Shown piece after piece: positions 54,515-64,000 of a stretch of 64,000 bases of DNA (position 1 is the stretch's first letter; each line of letters starts with the position of its first letter). A program made the translations under genes and the position numbers. The stretch spans positions 75,161 through 139,160 of the forward strand of contig CAKUVH010000003.1 in the NCBI GenBank assembly GCA_934695425.1, written 5' to 3'. The stretch comes from an uncultured Eubacteriales bacterium. Its GTDB lineage: Bacteria; Bacillota; Clostridia; Oscillospirales; Acutalibacteraceae. The notes under the pieces are model-generated. The model searched no databases. It worked only from the letters and a program-made list of their open reading frames with translations, and was not told the DNA's origin.

Positions 54515-56335
54515 CTATACATTTTTATTAAAATAATTATAAATATTTTTTGCAACGTCCGAAGTTATATTTTTCACCTTTACCAATTCGCTTTCGGGAG
54601 CTTTCGAAACGGCATTGATTGTACCAAAATATTTTAGAAGATTTTTTGCTCTTTTTTCCCCTACTCCCGCTATTTCAGTAAGTCTGGAATATTTAATATT
54701 TTTGTTTTGCAAATTTCTATGATAGCCTATAGCGAACCTGTGGACTTCATCTTGAATCCTGGTTATAAAATTGAAAACTCTGGAATTATTTTTTATTTCT
54801 ATCTCAGACGAATCCGAAGTGAGCGCTCTGGTTCTATGGCTGTTATTTTTTACCATTCCGTACACGGGTATGTCCATTTTAAACTTTTTTAAAATCTCTT
54901 TCGCCGCAGCCGTGTGACCTTTTCCGCCGTCTATCAATATTAAATCCGGCAAAATTTTAAAGCCCTCATCTTCAGAACCGTCAATATAATTTTGGAATCT
55001 TCGCTCCAAAACCTCTTGCATTGAACCGTAATCATTTTGAAATAATATATTTTTTATTTTAAATTTTTTATATGCTGATTTAAAAGGCCTTGCATCTTTA
55101 AAAACCACCATTGCCCCAACATTATTGGAGTTTTTTAAATTAGAAATATCGTAAGCTTCTATATATAAAGGTTTCTCTTTCAAAGATAAAATATTTTTTA
55201 AGTCCTCCAAAATATCTTCATTTGCAGTACTGTTTTTCTTGTTTCTGATAAGATTTTCATAAGCGTTATTTTGACACATTTGAACAAGGTGATATTGTTC
55301 TCCTCTCTCGGGGAAAACCAGTTCAACATTTTTTTGACTTTTTTCAGACAGAAATTTTTTTATTAAGTCCAAATTATTTATTTCTCCGTCAAGAGCAACT
55401 ACCTTAGGAACTGTATTTTTCATTTCGTAGTAGTTTTTTATAAATTCAGTTCTGGTGGTCTTTAAATCGTCCTGAAAATCAATTATAAAATTTTCTGTCT
55501 CAAATAAATCGCCATCATGAAATTTAAACACTTCAAAAGAAACTTCTTTATCGTCCGAAGCACAGGCGATTATATCTTGCTCTTTGACTTTATACGAAAC
55601 TACCTTTTGATTCAATTTTGTATTTTTAATAGACTTAATCGTATCTCGAATTTCAGCCGCTTTTTCAAAATTCATTTCGTCGGAATATTTTTTCATTTTG
55701 CTGCTAAGATATTTTACCGTTTCAGAGCTTCCGCTTTTTATAAATTTTATAGCGTCGGCAATATTTAAATTATAATTTTTATTATCTATAAATCCGGTAC
55801 AAGGAGCACTACATTTATTTATATAATAATCCAAACAGGGACGTTTGTATTTTTTAGATAAATTTCGATTGCACGTCGGCAATTTAAAAATTTTATTAAT
55901 CTCTTCAACTGTTTTTTTGACTGACAAAGAATTCATATACGGGCCAAAGTAAATATCATCTTCTGTATCTTTTTGCTTTGTATATAAAATCTTAGGCCAT
56001 TTATTTTTGGTTATTTTTATATAACTGTAGCCCTTTCCGTCTTTAAGCAGTATGTTGTATTTAGGTTGATGCTTTTTTATCAAGCTGCATTCCAAGACCA
56101 AGGCTTCAAATTCGCTATCAGTAATTATATACTCAAAATGGCTAATATTTTCAACCATTTTCTTAACCTTTTCAGTATGATTGGAATCGGAAAGAAAATA
56201 CGAAGAGACTCTGTTTTTTAAATTTTTAGCCTTGCCTATATAAATAATCTCATCGTCGCAATTTTTCATTATATAAACACCGGGATTATGCGGTAATTTT
56301 TTTGCTTGCTCTTTTAAACTTAGATTTTCACTCAT
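54515..56335 (-). CDS. uvrC: Excinuclease ABC subunit C
   Basis: A 606-residue nuclease that makes both incisions in nucleotide excision repair. GIY-YIG domain at the start (GVYIMKNCDDEIIYIGKA), four Cys typical of UvrC (CNRNLSKKYKRPCLDYYINKC...C), a UVR motif near 205, an RNase H-like domain (AYDISNLKNSNNVGAMVVF, LILIDGGKGH) and paired helix-hairpin-helix motifs at the end (IAGVGEKRAKNLLKYFG). AAAGAGG lies upstream of the ATG. It is a single gene here; uvrA and uvrB are not nearby. Confidence 0.96.
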   Translation of the reverse strand: MSENLSLKEQAKKLPHNPGVYIMKNCDDEIIYIGKAKNLKNRVSSYFLSDSNHTEKVKKMVENISHFEYIITDSEFEALVLECSLIKKHQPKYNILLKDGKGYSYIKITKNKWPKILYTKQKDTEDDIYFGPYMNSLSVKKTVEEINKIFKLPTCNRNLSKKYKRPCLDYYINKCSAPCTGFIDNKNYNLNIADAIKFIKSGSSETVKYLSSKMKKYSDEMNFEKAAEIRDTIKSIKNTKLNQKVVSYKVKEQDIIACASDDKEVSFEVFKFHDGDLFETENFIIDFQDDLKTTRTEFIKNYYEMKNTVPKVVALDGEINNLDLIKKFLSEKSQKNVELVFPERGEQYHLVQMCQNNAYENLIRNKKNSTANEDILEDLKNILSLKEKPLYIEAYDISNLKNSNNVGAMVVFKDARPFKSAYKKFKIKNILFQNDYGSMQEVLERRFQNYIDGSEDEGFKILPDLILIDGGKGHTAAAKEILKKFKMDIPVYGMVKNNSHRTRALTSDSSEIEIKNNSRVFNFITRIQDEVHRFAIGYHRNLQNKNIKYSRLTEIAGVGEKRAKNLLKYFGTINAVSKAPESELVKVKNITSDVAKNIYNYFNKNV

Positions 56336-56432
56336 AAAAAACCTCTTTAAATTATTTTCATATATATAATATCACATATATTATTTACCATTTTATAAAA
56401 AATAATAATCCCGGATAAATATTCCTATAGTA

Positions 56433-57218
56433 TTATGTACTCAATTTAAGTATATTACAATTGCAAATTTCAATTCGAGATTTCATAATGTTACAATTAT
56501 TGTAATCACCCATCATCAAAAATTTCCTAAAAGCTATTTCGCTGGACTCTTTACAATTTTTCCAACTTTTTAAAGAGTTTTCTTCTTGTGCCTGCAAATA
56601 ATCAGCATGCGCTTTGGCGGTCAGGGAATAAGTATAAAAATATTCAGATGATTTACGTTCTGTGTTTTTGTATGTATTATAGGCGTAAGAACATAAATTT
56701 TCTATCATTCTCCAACCATCGGCTGAAGGAGACTCACGGACTTGCAAATAATTTTTTTTAATTCTAGCCTGAGTAGACATCACCAAATACATTCTTGCCT
56801 CTTCTATTCTTCCCACAGCAGACAGCGCATACGACGCCTCGAGTAAATATTTTTCGAGATTTTCAAAATTTTCTTTCGAAGGAAACTCTTTGGATTTTTC
56901 TAAATATAAATTTACCATACAAATATATTTATTTATCTCGTAATAATTTGCTTTTTCTCTTTCCCCGTTTTCTCTGTAGTACTTAATAGCTTTCATATCC
57001 GTATCCAAAGCCTTTTGCCAGTTTTCAATACATGAAAAATTATATGCTTTTTTGAAGGCATCCAAAGCTTTTTTACTGACTTCGTTTTTGGATTCCGTAT
57101 GAATTTGAGCAATTTTATCTTCTGAAAAATTTTTTAAAGGAACTTCAATACAATTTATGTTCAAACTAAAACAACTTGCGCACGCAAAAACAGTACATAT
57201 AATTTTTTTAATATCCAT
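56433..57218 (-). CDS. Secreted helical-repeat protein, paralogue of the upstream neighbour
   Basis: 261 residues with a signal peptide (KKIICTVFACASCFSLN). The mature part is a series of helical hairpins resembling TPR units, with repeated patterns such as ENWQKALDTDMKAIKYY and SLKSWKNCKESSEIAFRKF. It shares this Trp-containing spacing and the exported, Cys-containing layout with the gene just upstream at 57268, and I take the two as diverged duplicates. The function is unknown. GGGGTG precedes the ATG. Confidence 0.7.
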   Translation of the reverse strand: MDIKKIICTVFACASCFSLNINCIEVPLKNFSEDKIAQIHTESKNEVSKKALDAFKKAYNFSCIENWQKALDTDMKAIKYYRENGEREKANYYEINKYICMVNLYLEKSKEFPSKENFENLEKYLLEASYALSAVGRIEEARMYLVMSTQARIKKNYLQVRESPSADGWRMIENLCSYAYNTYKNTERKSSEYFYTYSLTAKAHADYLQAQEENSLKSWKNCKESSEIAFRKFLMMGDYNNCNIMKSRIEICNCNILKLST

Positions 57219-57267
57219 AATATAAACACCCCACTCAATTCAATTTTTATTTAGTATCACATATATT

Positions 57268-58194
57268 TTATATTCCGTAGCACAAAGACATCTTATTTAT
57301 AAACGGTTTCATCAGAGCAATAAAGCGCTCGAAAAATTCTTGGCTTTCAATATTTGAACTCGGCAAAAGTTCTACACATACTTCAAGGGAGCTAATCAAC
57401 GAACGAGCTTCGTAAATCAAACTTATATTTGATTTTTGAAATCCAAAATAAATTTTAGAAACTATTTCATAAGCGGATTGATAATTTTTTATTGTAAATT
57501 GATCCAATTTTATTTCTTGACTTCTTTCGGTTAACTCAAAAAGAATTGTTTTTAATTCCGAAACAGGCGAAATCCTCTTTGATGTTACGCAATATTCCAA
57601 CGAACCGCGGCACTCCGAAAGCAAACTCAAAAATTTAAATTTATTTTTTTCCGCAGTATACCCAAAAGCTCTAAAAAAATTAGAAGCTGTTTCGAAACTT
57701 TGTTCAGCATTTGACCATGCGTCCGGGGAATTTGAAATTTTTGCCATTTCATATCTAACTCTGGCAGCGGCGCCGTATGAATAGGGTATGAAAGGTTTTG
57801 CTTTTTCATAATTATAAATTTTTGAATAATACTTTAGACATTCGGCTAACCCCGAACCCGCAAGACGCCATTCTTCCAAACTTCCTGTTTCGGTAGCTTT
57901 TGCAATATGTACCGTGGCATTTAGCCTAACATAATGGGCATACCATAATTGGCATTTTTTTTCGTCCCTTAATTTAGAATATGCGATACAAATTTTATAC
58001 GCACAATTTTTAATTTTATTTCGTTCTTCGGAGTTAAGATTTTGACGTGATTTTTCGAGTATGTAATCTGCGTACTCGTCTATTTTTTGTGCACTACACT
58101 CCGTAGAAATTTCCAACGAGTAAATTTTTACATTTAATAAAGACAAAATAAAAGCAAAAATCAAAAAGCTACATATTTTTATTTTTTTAATCAT
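57268..58194 (-). CDS. Secreted helical-repeat protein
   Basis: About 308 residues with a signal peptide (KKIKICSFLIFAFILSLLN). The mature part has TPR-like helical repeats: SLEEWRLAGSGLAECLKYYSK and SPDAWSNAEQSFETASNFFR are clearly related to each other and to repeats in the downstream protein. I chose the ATG with GAAAGGGG upstream; the frame is open another 60 bases but without a ribosome site. No partner gene suggests a function. Confidence 0.7.
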   Translation of the reverse strand: MIKKIKICSFLIFAFILSLLNVKIYSLEISTECSAQKIDEYADYILEKSRQNLNSEERNKIKNCAYKICIAYSKLRDEKKCQLWYAHYVRLNATVHIAKATETGSLEEWRLAGSGLAECLKYYSKIYNYEKAKPFIPYSYGAAARVRYEMAKISNSPDAWSNAEQSFETASNFFRAFGYTAEKNKFKFLSLLSECRGSLEYCVTSKRISPVSELKTILFELTERSQEIKLDQFTIKNYQSAYEIVSKIYFGFQKSNISLIYEARSLISSLEVCVELLPSSNIESQEFFERFIALMKPFINKMSLCYGI

Positions 58195-58261
58195 TTTAGA
58201 CACCCCTTTCTTCTTTATATAAAGTATATGATAAAAAAATAATTTTGACAACACTTTTATT

Positions 58262-58309
58262 TAAAACAAACAAATAATCAGCTTTGCAAATACTACAAAA
58301 CTGATTATT
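58262..58309 (-). terminator. Terminator of the TM2/DUF2752 gene pair
   Basis: A perfect 9-base stem (58309-58301 with 58281-58273) with a T-rich tail on the minus strand. Confidence 0.65.
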
Positions 58310-58336
58310 TATTAAAAATATTATGTTATCATCAAT

Positions 58337-58687
58337 TTACAAACATAGAACGGCAACGGATTTTTGAAAATTTTCAAAATTAAATTCTTTAACTTTGTCT
58401 AGTATTGTACACATATCAATAATGGACCATACTCCGCATCCGCCAAAAGTTAATAATTTTAAAATCCCCAAAGGAATATCACCTATCAAAAATCGGTCCA
58501 CTCCCCATCTGCCTGCAAGCACAGAAACCAATAATATATTTGTCGGATCTTTATATTCCATGCTGTAAAGCATCATTTCGTTTTTATCATCCAACTTCTC
58601 AAGAATGTTATATAATACCCTAATTTTTTCAGCCGGGAAATATTTTTTATGTGAAATTATAAAACTTTCTATTTTATTTTTTTGCAT
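58337..58687 (-). CDS. TM2-domain membrane protein
   Basis: A 116-residue protein. Two hydrophobic segments in the second half with GRWGVDRFLIGDIPLG and WSIIDM match the TM2 domain, whose pattern is a glycine-rich turn between paired helices. The first 45 residues are a soluble helical region. TM2 proteins have no agreed function in bacteria. It is paired with a DUF2752 gene immediately upstream, a frequent neighbour in Clostridia. Confidence 0.8.
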   Translation of the reverse strand: MQKNKIESFIISHKKYFPAEKIRVLYNILEKLDDKNEMMLYSMEYKDPTNILLVSVLAGRWGVDRFLIGDIPLGILKLLTFGGCGVWSIIDMCTILDKVKEFNFENFQKSVAVLCL

Positions 58688-58712
58688 AAAATACCACCTT
58701 CCTAAAATGTAA

Positions 58713-59042
58713 TTATTTAAAAAATTCTCGTATTACAAATATGTACCTTAGTAATGTCAAAAAGCAAATTATTAATATGAATATGTCCACATATTTCCTG
58801 GATTTAAAAATTGAATCTTTATGTATTCCCATAAACACAGCCACAACCAGAGGCACGGCCATGAAATTATAACTGATATAAGATTTAAAATCCAAATACA
58901 TTAACGATTTTAAAGCATGTAGAACGCCACACGCCGGGCATGGAATTTTAAAAATAAATTTAAACGGACACGGAAATTCAAAAAATATCAAAAAAATAAT
59001 AATTATAAATATTATCACGTGATAAGTAAATTTTTTACGCAT
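58713..59042 (-). CDS. DUF2752 membrane protein
   Basis: About 109 residues with three hydrophobic segments. The signature CPACGVLHALK, of the form CPxCGxxxA, is present between the first two. Function unknown. The second of two nearby ATGs is nine bases after GAGGG and is chosen; the first is only three bases away. 25 bases separate it from the TM2 gene, so the pair is probably co-transcribed. Confidence 0.8.
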   Translation of the reverse strand: MRKKFTYHVIIFIIIIFLIFFEFPCPFKFIFKIPCPACGVLHALKSLMYLDFKSYISYNFMAVPLVVAVFMGIHKDSIFKSRKYVDIFILIICFLTLLRYIFVIREFFK

Positions 59043-59073
59043 AATCATTTACCCTCATTTTAATTATATAAAT

Positions 59074-59109
59074 AAGAAAACTCTCTTTTGAAAAAAAGGA
59101 GCTTTCTTA
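59074..59109 (-). terminator. Terminator of the ytfI-ytfJ pair
   Basis: An imperfect 10-base stem (59109-59100 with 59083-59074), T-rich on the minus strand. Confidence 0.5.
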
Positions 59110-59115
59110 TCTAAA

Positions 59116-59490
59116 CTATTTATCTTTATTTTTTACCGCTTTTACAATTCTGTCTACAACTTCAGGAGCCATAGAAATAATCCTGTCAAGAGAACTATGG
59201 AACGATTCAACCTGCAAGAGTTTTACATCCGAACCGGACACAACCAAAAACGCAACCGGAACAATTGTTACTCCTACACCGTTTCCTCCCCCGAAAAGCT
59301 CTTTGTCACTGCATTTCGGAATAGCAAAATCCGAGCCACCGGCGGCAAGTCCATAACTTACTTTTGAAACAGGTATAATTACAGTTCCATCGGCTGTAGT
59401 TATAGTTTTACCTATTATAGTATCGGCGTCTATTATTTCTCTCATTTTTCCAACTGCGCAGCTCATCATTCCTTCAATTTTATCACTCAT
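59116..59490 (-). CDS. ytfJ: Sporulation protein YtfJ (GerW family)
   Basis: A 124-residue protein of the spore-associated GerW/YtfJ family. GKTITTADGTVIIPVSKVSYG near residues 28-48 and the glycine-rich GGGNGVGVTIVPVAFLV near 67-83 are conserved features. Family members are made in the forespore and affect germination. It lies four bases after the DUF2953 gene, the same pairing as ytfI-ytfJ in Bacillus. Confidence 0.9.
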   Translation of the reverse strand: MSDKIEGMMSCAVGKMREIIDADTIIGKTITTADGTVIIPVSKVSYGLAAGGSDFAIPKCSDKELFGGGNGVGVTIVPVAFLVVSGSDVKLLQVESFHSSLDRIISMAPEVVDRIVKAVKNKDK

Positions 59491-59493
59491 CGT

Positions 59494-60093
59494 TTATTCT
59501 TCCTTTCTATATTTTAATTCCAAAGAGGTATAACTTTTTATAAATCCAATTGTCACTACAAGCAAACTAAAAATATTTGTTCTGAAACATGTTTTAAAAA
59601 AGACTTTAGACTGAAAAGATTTAAAATCCGGCTCTACAAGCAAATTAAGTTTTTTAATATTCAGGAATTCTTGCAAACCATTAAATGCCGGGTATATGAC
59701 TCCGGAAGCTTGTCCGTATTTTATTGCGGTTTCAAATGCATCCTCTCCGGCTACAGATATTTTCAGACATAAATACTTTATTTTTATCTTTCGTAGAAAA
59801 ATTTTTACTGTTTTTCCCATTAATAAAATTACGGAACTGATATATTTAATTGAGCAAATCCAACCTCTGGATTTTAAATTTTTAAAAACATTTTTGTATG
59901 CCGAACTACCATTTTTGCTTTTTTTATTTTTAGATTTACCGGATTTAAAAGAGGGAATCTTAAATTTCAATCCTAAAATTTTAATCCTAATGTTCCATTT
60001 TTTATCATAGTCTATACAAAAATTAATGGGCATAAACAGTATTAACGCCAGCAAAGCAAAAATTATAAAAATTAAATACTTGTACCACATCAC
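59494..60093 (-). CDS. ytfI: DUF2953 (YtfI-like) membrane-associated protein
   Basis: 199 residues: one amino transmembrane segment, a basic middle rich in Lys and Ser (KFKIPSFKSGKSKNKKSKNG), a conserved GEDAFETAIKYGQASGVIYP near 127 and a second hydrophobic segment near the end. The function is not established, but linkage to ytfJ suggests a sporulation role. It begins at GTG with GAGGAT seven bases upstream; an ATG one codon later is equally possible. Confidence 0.85.
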   Translation of the reverse strand: MMWYKYLIFIIFALLALILFMPINFCIDYDKKWNIRIKILGLKFKIPSFKSGKSKNKKSKNGSSAYKNVFKNLKSRGWICSIKYISSVILLMGKTVKIFLRKIKIKYLCLKISVAGEDAFETAIKYGQASGVIYPAFNGLQEFLNIKKLNLLVEPDFKSFQSKVFFKTCFRTNIFSLLVVTIGFIKSYTSLELKYRKEE

Positions 60094-60151
60094 TTATTAT
60101 CCTCAATTATATTCGTTTCATAATTATTATATTTTGCCATTATTATGTCAA

Positions 60152-60802
60152 TTATACAATACAAGTAAGCCTAATTATAAAATTATAAATTACATTCTGA
60201 ATGTAAATCAACGGTCCGGTAAATAATCCAAATATCAACAATAAACATACCACAATTGATACCATATTATAATTTTCATAATACCATCTTACCGCTCTGC
60301 GAGGCAAAAACACTTGCCATATTTGGAATCCTTTAAATGGCCTTATCGGCAAAAATTCCATCGAAGCTAGCATTACATTCATGTAGATGTAAAGCGTTAT
60401 CAAAGAAATCAAAAAACTTCTTACCGGCAAAATATTAATAATCCCTGTAACATTAAGCAGCAATCCGCCCAATACAGCCGCCAAAATATGTGTAATCGGT
60501 GCTGTAATACCCGTTATGAAAGTGTCTCTCCGCGGATTTTTAAAGTTTAAAGGATTTATTAAAATATCTTTTGCCCAGCCCCAATTAAAAAGTAGCAAAC
60601 AAAGCGCACCAAAGAAATCAAATCCCGCAAATGGATTCAGATTAAGCTTTCCCGCAATTCGCGGAGTATCATCTCCCAATGTATCGGCTACTTTAGAATA
60701 AAAATATTGTTTCAACGGGAAAATGCCGAAAATAATTATCATTACCACTAAAATTCTTATGATTAGATATTCAAATGTTATATCTTTGCCTAAAAACCAC
60801 AT
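60152..60802 (-). CDS. M50-like membrane protein lacking the HExxH motif (pseudoprotease)
   Basis: 216 residues with about five to six hydrophobic segments. It follows the layout of small site-2-protease relatives: GKLNLNPFAGFDFFG matches G+LTLNPxxHxDPxG, and FGWAKPVPVN-like reads WGWAKDILINPLNF. Where the catalytic HExxH should lie, 12 residues before LGD, it has KQYFY (residues 31-35). The second metal motif, NxxPxxPLDG, reads EFLPIRPFKG, without the Asp. Proteolysis is therefore unlikely. It may have kept a scaffolding or regulatory role. Upstream is spoIID on the same strand. Confidence 0.8.
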   Translation of the reverse strand: MWFLGKDITFEYLIIRILVVMIIIFGIFPLKQYFYSKVADTLGDDTPRIAGKLNLNPFAGFDFFGALCLLLFNWGWAKDILINPLNFKNPRRDTFITGITAPITHILAAVLGGLLLNVTGIINILPVRSFLISLITLYIYMNVMLASMEFLPIRPFKGFQIWQVFLPRRAVRWYYENYNMVSIVVCLLLIFGLFTGPLIYIQNVIYNFIIRLTCIV

Positions 60803-60861
60803 ATATTCTCACCCGTCTGACATTATATCATGAATAAGTAAGTAAAACAATTCAAAAATAT

Positions 60862-61881
60862 TTAAAATAATTTTTCTATAGTTGTGTCGGGGTAATACCA
60901 CGACAGAATTTGTCTGTAATCGGAACCTTGTTTGGCCATATACTGCGCTCCGCATTGACTCATCCCCACGCCATGACCATATCCGTAGACCTTGAAAATA
61001 AAAATTTTTTCCTCGCTGTCATAAGTAATATTAAAGTCAGATGAACGTAATCCAAAAATTTTTCTAATCTCCGGTCCTTTAAATTCCGCACCGCCGATAA
61101 TTATCTTTTTAATCATGCCTCCGTCGGTTTTTTCGAATTCTCCAATCCAATTAGTCGGGTCACCATCCAACAAAGAATCAGAAGAATTACTTTTTATTTT
61201 AGATTTAAAATCTTCGCAAGAAATTTTTACCTCGGATTCATATCCCGAAGCCAACTTATCTCCGGGGCTTTCGACGTTTTTTAAATAGTCCAAATTCCCA
61301 CCGAATACGTCTTCAGACTTTTCCGTAACACCTGAAGAAATGGCATGATAAGCAGCCAAAATCAAATCTCCCCTTTTTTCTATAACTTCTCCGAAAACTT
61401 CTTTGACTGCACTTTTTATTTTTTCATTATATTTTTCAAAATTTTCTCCCCATTTTTGTCTGCGTTGATTTTCTGAAATATAATTTTTCCCATTTTGAGA
61501 ATCCACGGTGAATTCATAATTTTTTTCGTCTTTATTTGAGTTAAGATGGTTATTTCTCGCCCTGCAAAAATATGTATACGAAGCTACAGCTTGCGCCTTT
61601 ATCGCCTCTTTTTCAAATGCTGCGGGCATTTCGGCAGATACCGCTCCGCACAAAAACTCTTCATCAGGAATATTAATAACTTCGTTTTTTGATTCGTCCA
61701 AAACACAAAAGCAAGAATTTGTTTTTGATAAATTTTTTTCTCGTAATATAATATTTTCCGGTTTTGGCTCCGAATTTAAAATAAAATTTTTTTCGCCCTT
61801 TGCGACGGCCAAAAGAGGAACTAAAATCATAAATAAAAAAAGCGCACCCAACACAGTTATCCTTTTTTTTAAAACTAACAT
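60862..61881 (-). CDS. spoIID: Stage II sporulation protein D, lytic transglycosylase
   Basis: 339 residues: amino transmembrane or signal segment (about 8-27) and a SpoIID/LytB domain. GAVSAEMPAAFEKEAIKAQAV contains the catalytic Glu region; AISSGVTEKSEDVFGG and YGYGHGVGMSQCGAQ near the carboxyl end are diagnostic. With SpoIIM and SpoIIP it digests septal peptidoglycan so that the mother-cell membrane can engulf the forespore. It sits divergent to the next gene with its own promoter region. Confidence 0.94.
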   Translation of the reverse strand: MLVLKKRITVLGALFLFMILVPLLAVAKGEKNFILNSEPKPENIILREKNLSKTNSCFCVLDESKNEVINIPDEEFLCGAVSAEMPAAFEKEAIKAQAVASYTYFCRARNNHLNSNKDEKNYEFTVDSQNGKNYISENQRRQKWGENFEKYNEKIKSAVKEVFGEVIEKRGDLILAAYHAISSGVTEKSEDVFGGNLDYLKNVESPGDKLASGYESEVKISCEDFKSKIKSNSSDSLLDGDPTNWIGEFEKTDGGMIKKIIIGGAEFKGPEIRKIFGLRSSDFNITYDSEEKIFIFKVYGYGHGVGMSQCGAQYMAKQGSDYRQILSWYYPDTTIEKLF

Positions 61882-62064
61882 AATTATTTCATTCCTTTCA
61901 AAAAAACGATTAAAATTTTTACTTTTAGGGTTATTGACTTTAGGTTTTTATTTATATAAACTATCAAATTAGAAAGATATATAAAATAATATGGACTAGT
62001 TTATAAAATTATGTTTCTAAATATTATTATTATGTATCTAAAAATTATAATTAGGAGGATAAGT

Positions 62065-62853
62065 ATGGATTTTAGAAATGTTTGGTCAGTTTTCATTATT
62101 AGCATGTTTATATTAATTCCCTTAAAAATATGCTTCGTCTTCAGCAGCTGGTTCTTTATAAGTTCGTTGGTGTTTGATATTATTTCAATGGTAGTGCTTG
62201 TGGGAATTATCGGGTACATTTCATTTTCTACCACAAGATACAAAAACATAGACGTAAAGAAAAACTATGTTCTAAGTTTTTTGAGTGTTTTGGTTGCGAT
62301 AGGATTCTTTATGTGCATACCTGCGTACTTTAATGACACTTCAAATTACGATTTTGCGTGGCAGCCTCTTGTTATGTCTTTGCTTTCTGTTCTTTCATGC
62401 ATTACTTTTGTTGTTTTGGCAATTACATTTTTCACAGGAAAAAATATAATAAATAAACTTTCATTTTTCTTATATTGCCCTGTGTTATGGTTTGCGCTGT
62501 ACATGATAATATTTATGTCTATTTACACTAACGACGTAAACGGCTACGAAGTAATCGCTGCGGCTTTGACATCTTTGTTCTTGGTTTATTACACTCAGGT
62601 ATTTTCAACTTCTTCAAACTTGAATATAATAAAACTAATGTTTGTTTTTGGAATGCCGTCGGTTTTGTTTTCTGTTTTGAATTCAATTTCGGTCATTCAT
62701 AAAATGCAAACAAACGAAAATATCTCGGCAGTAACCCAGAGCACATTTTACACCCAGATATTTTTATCATTATTCATTATCTTTGTGCTAATAGACGCTT
62801 ACAGACAATACCAACAAAGAAATGAACCTGTTATAAAGTCAATTACAATCTAA
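62065..62853 (+). CDS. Polytopic membrane protein of unknown function
   Basis: 262 residues with seven predicted membrane segments, few charged residues between them and a charged tail (AYRQYQQRNEPVIK). TAGGAGG lies seven bases before the ATG; the frame is open another 54 bases upstream but lacks such a site. I recognise no family. It precedes gapA, from which it is separated by 38 bases. Confidence 0.75.
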   Translation: MDFRNVWSVFIISMFILIPLKICFVFSSWFFISSLVFDIISMVVLVGIIGYISFSTTRYKNIDVKKNYVLSFLSVLVAIGFFMCIPAYFNDTSNYDFAWQPLVMSLLSVLSCITFVVLAITFFTGKNIINKLSFFLYCPVLWFALYMIIFMSIYTNDVNGYEVIAAALTSLFLVYYTQVFSTSSNLNIIKLMFVFGMPSVLFSVLNSISVIHKMQTNENISAVTQSTFYTQIFLSLFIIFVLIDAYRQYQQRNEPVIKSITI

Positions 62854-62876
62854 TAAATTTTAATTATAAAAATTAA

Positions 62877-63911
<1,035 letters not shown>

Positions 63912-64000
63912 TCACGGAAATTAAAAATCATGACCACGCCTAAGAGACGTGGTATGGGAAAGCCCTATAAGGGCATAAGAGTGCCAGCCATCTCAAGACG
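63912..64000. other. Structured region at right edge, possibly part of a transposon end or noncoding RNA
   Basis: The last 89 bases contain two hairpins: CCACG-N9-CGTGG (63934-63952) and GCCCT-ATA-AGGGC (63962-63974). Their local base composition is higher in GC than the surroundings. The layout recalls terminal regions of IS200/IS605-type elements, but the element is cut by the window. Confidence 0.3.

Overview
The window is AT-rich Firmicutes DNA from a spore-forming member of the Clostridia. The evidence is spoIIAA-spoIIAB-sigF, a Spo0A homologue, a SpoIIQ-like M23 protein, spoIID, a gerAA-gerAB-gerAC cluster and a ytfI/ytfJ(gerW) pair, together with classic low-GC gene strings (tig-clpP-clpX-lon-ysxC-valS, rbgA-rnhB-yraN, hprK-murB-whiA, ywiB-argS). 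Motifs look closest to the Oscillospiraceae/Ruminococcaceae side of the Clostridia, but that placement is an inference. Several genes look eroded or diverged: an ogt pseudogene, an M50 protein without its catalytic motif, a Spo0A with a changed phospho-acceptor and a YhcG nuclease with a changed metal ligand. A host-associated lifestyle would fit this, but the window alone does not show it.

Layout. 1-3.4 kb: a secreted protein cut by the left edge, an M14 peptidase and phosphoglucomutase. 3.4-5.1 kb: a broken methyltransferase gene and a YhcG/DUF1016 protein inserted ahead of a housekeeping run. 5.1-8.6 kb: rbgA, rnhB, yraN, a dipeptidase and a metallophosphoesterase. 8.6-17.6 kb: protein quality control and translation (tig, clpP, clpX, lon, ysxC, valS). 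17.7-24.7 kb: sporulation control (spoIIA operon), hprK-murB-whiA on the minus strand, the Spo0A homologue, the SpoIIQ-like protein and an HD-domain protein. 24.7-27.6 kb: ackA, pfkA and a riboflavin ECF transporter subunit.

27.6-33.7 kb is the main accessory region and is framed by two tRNA-Arg genes. A radical SAM gene lies between the tRNA-Arg(CCU) 3' end and an exact 11-bp copy of that end, which looks like an integration scar. A Fic protein follows, driven by a consensus promoter overlaid by nested palindromes. After tRNA-Arg(CCG) comes a coupled pair of unknown genes, one encoding a 958-residue protein with three degenerate internal repeats.

33.8-49.6 kb: a class A penicillin-binding protein, aspartokinase, the ger cluster, two tRNA-Ser genes, an exported GT8 glycosyltransferase fused to a ricin-type lectin, asparaginase, ddl, murI, ywiB and argS. 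49.6-64 kb: a large anchored surface protein, a radical SAM protein, an RluD-type synthase, an orphan amino-acid-binding lipoprotein, uvrC, two secreted helical-repeat paralogues, TM2/DUF2752 membrane proteins, ytfJ/ytfI, the M50-like pseudoprotease, spoIID, a polytopic membrane protein, gapA and a structured, possibly transposon-derived end.

How the genes work together. Wall synthesis and turnover is well represented (murB, ddl, murI, the class A PBP, the M14 peptidase, spoIID and the M23 protein), as is spore formation and germination. Carbon flow is represented by phosphoglucomutase, pfkA, gapA, ackA and hprK, which fits sugar fermentation to acetate.
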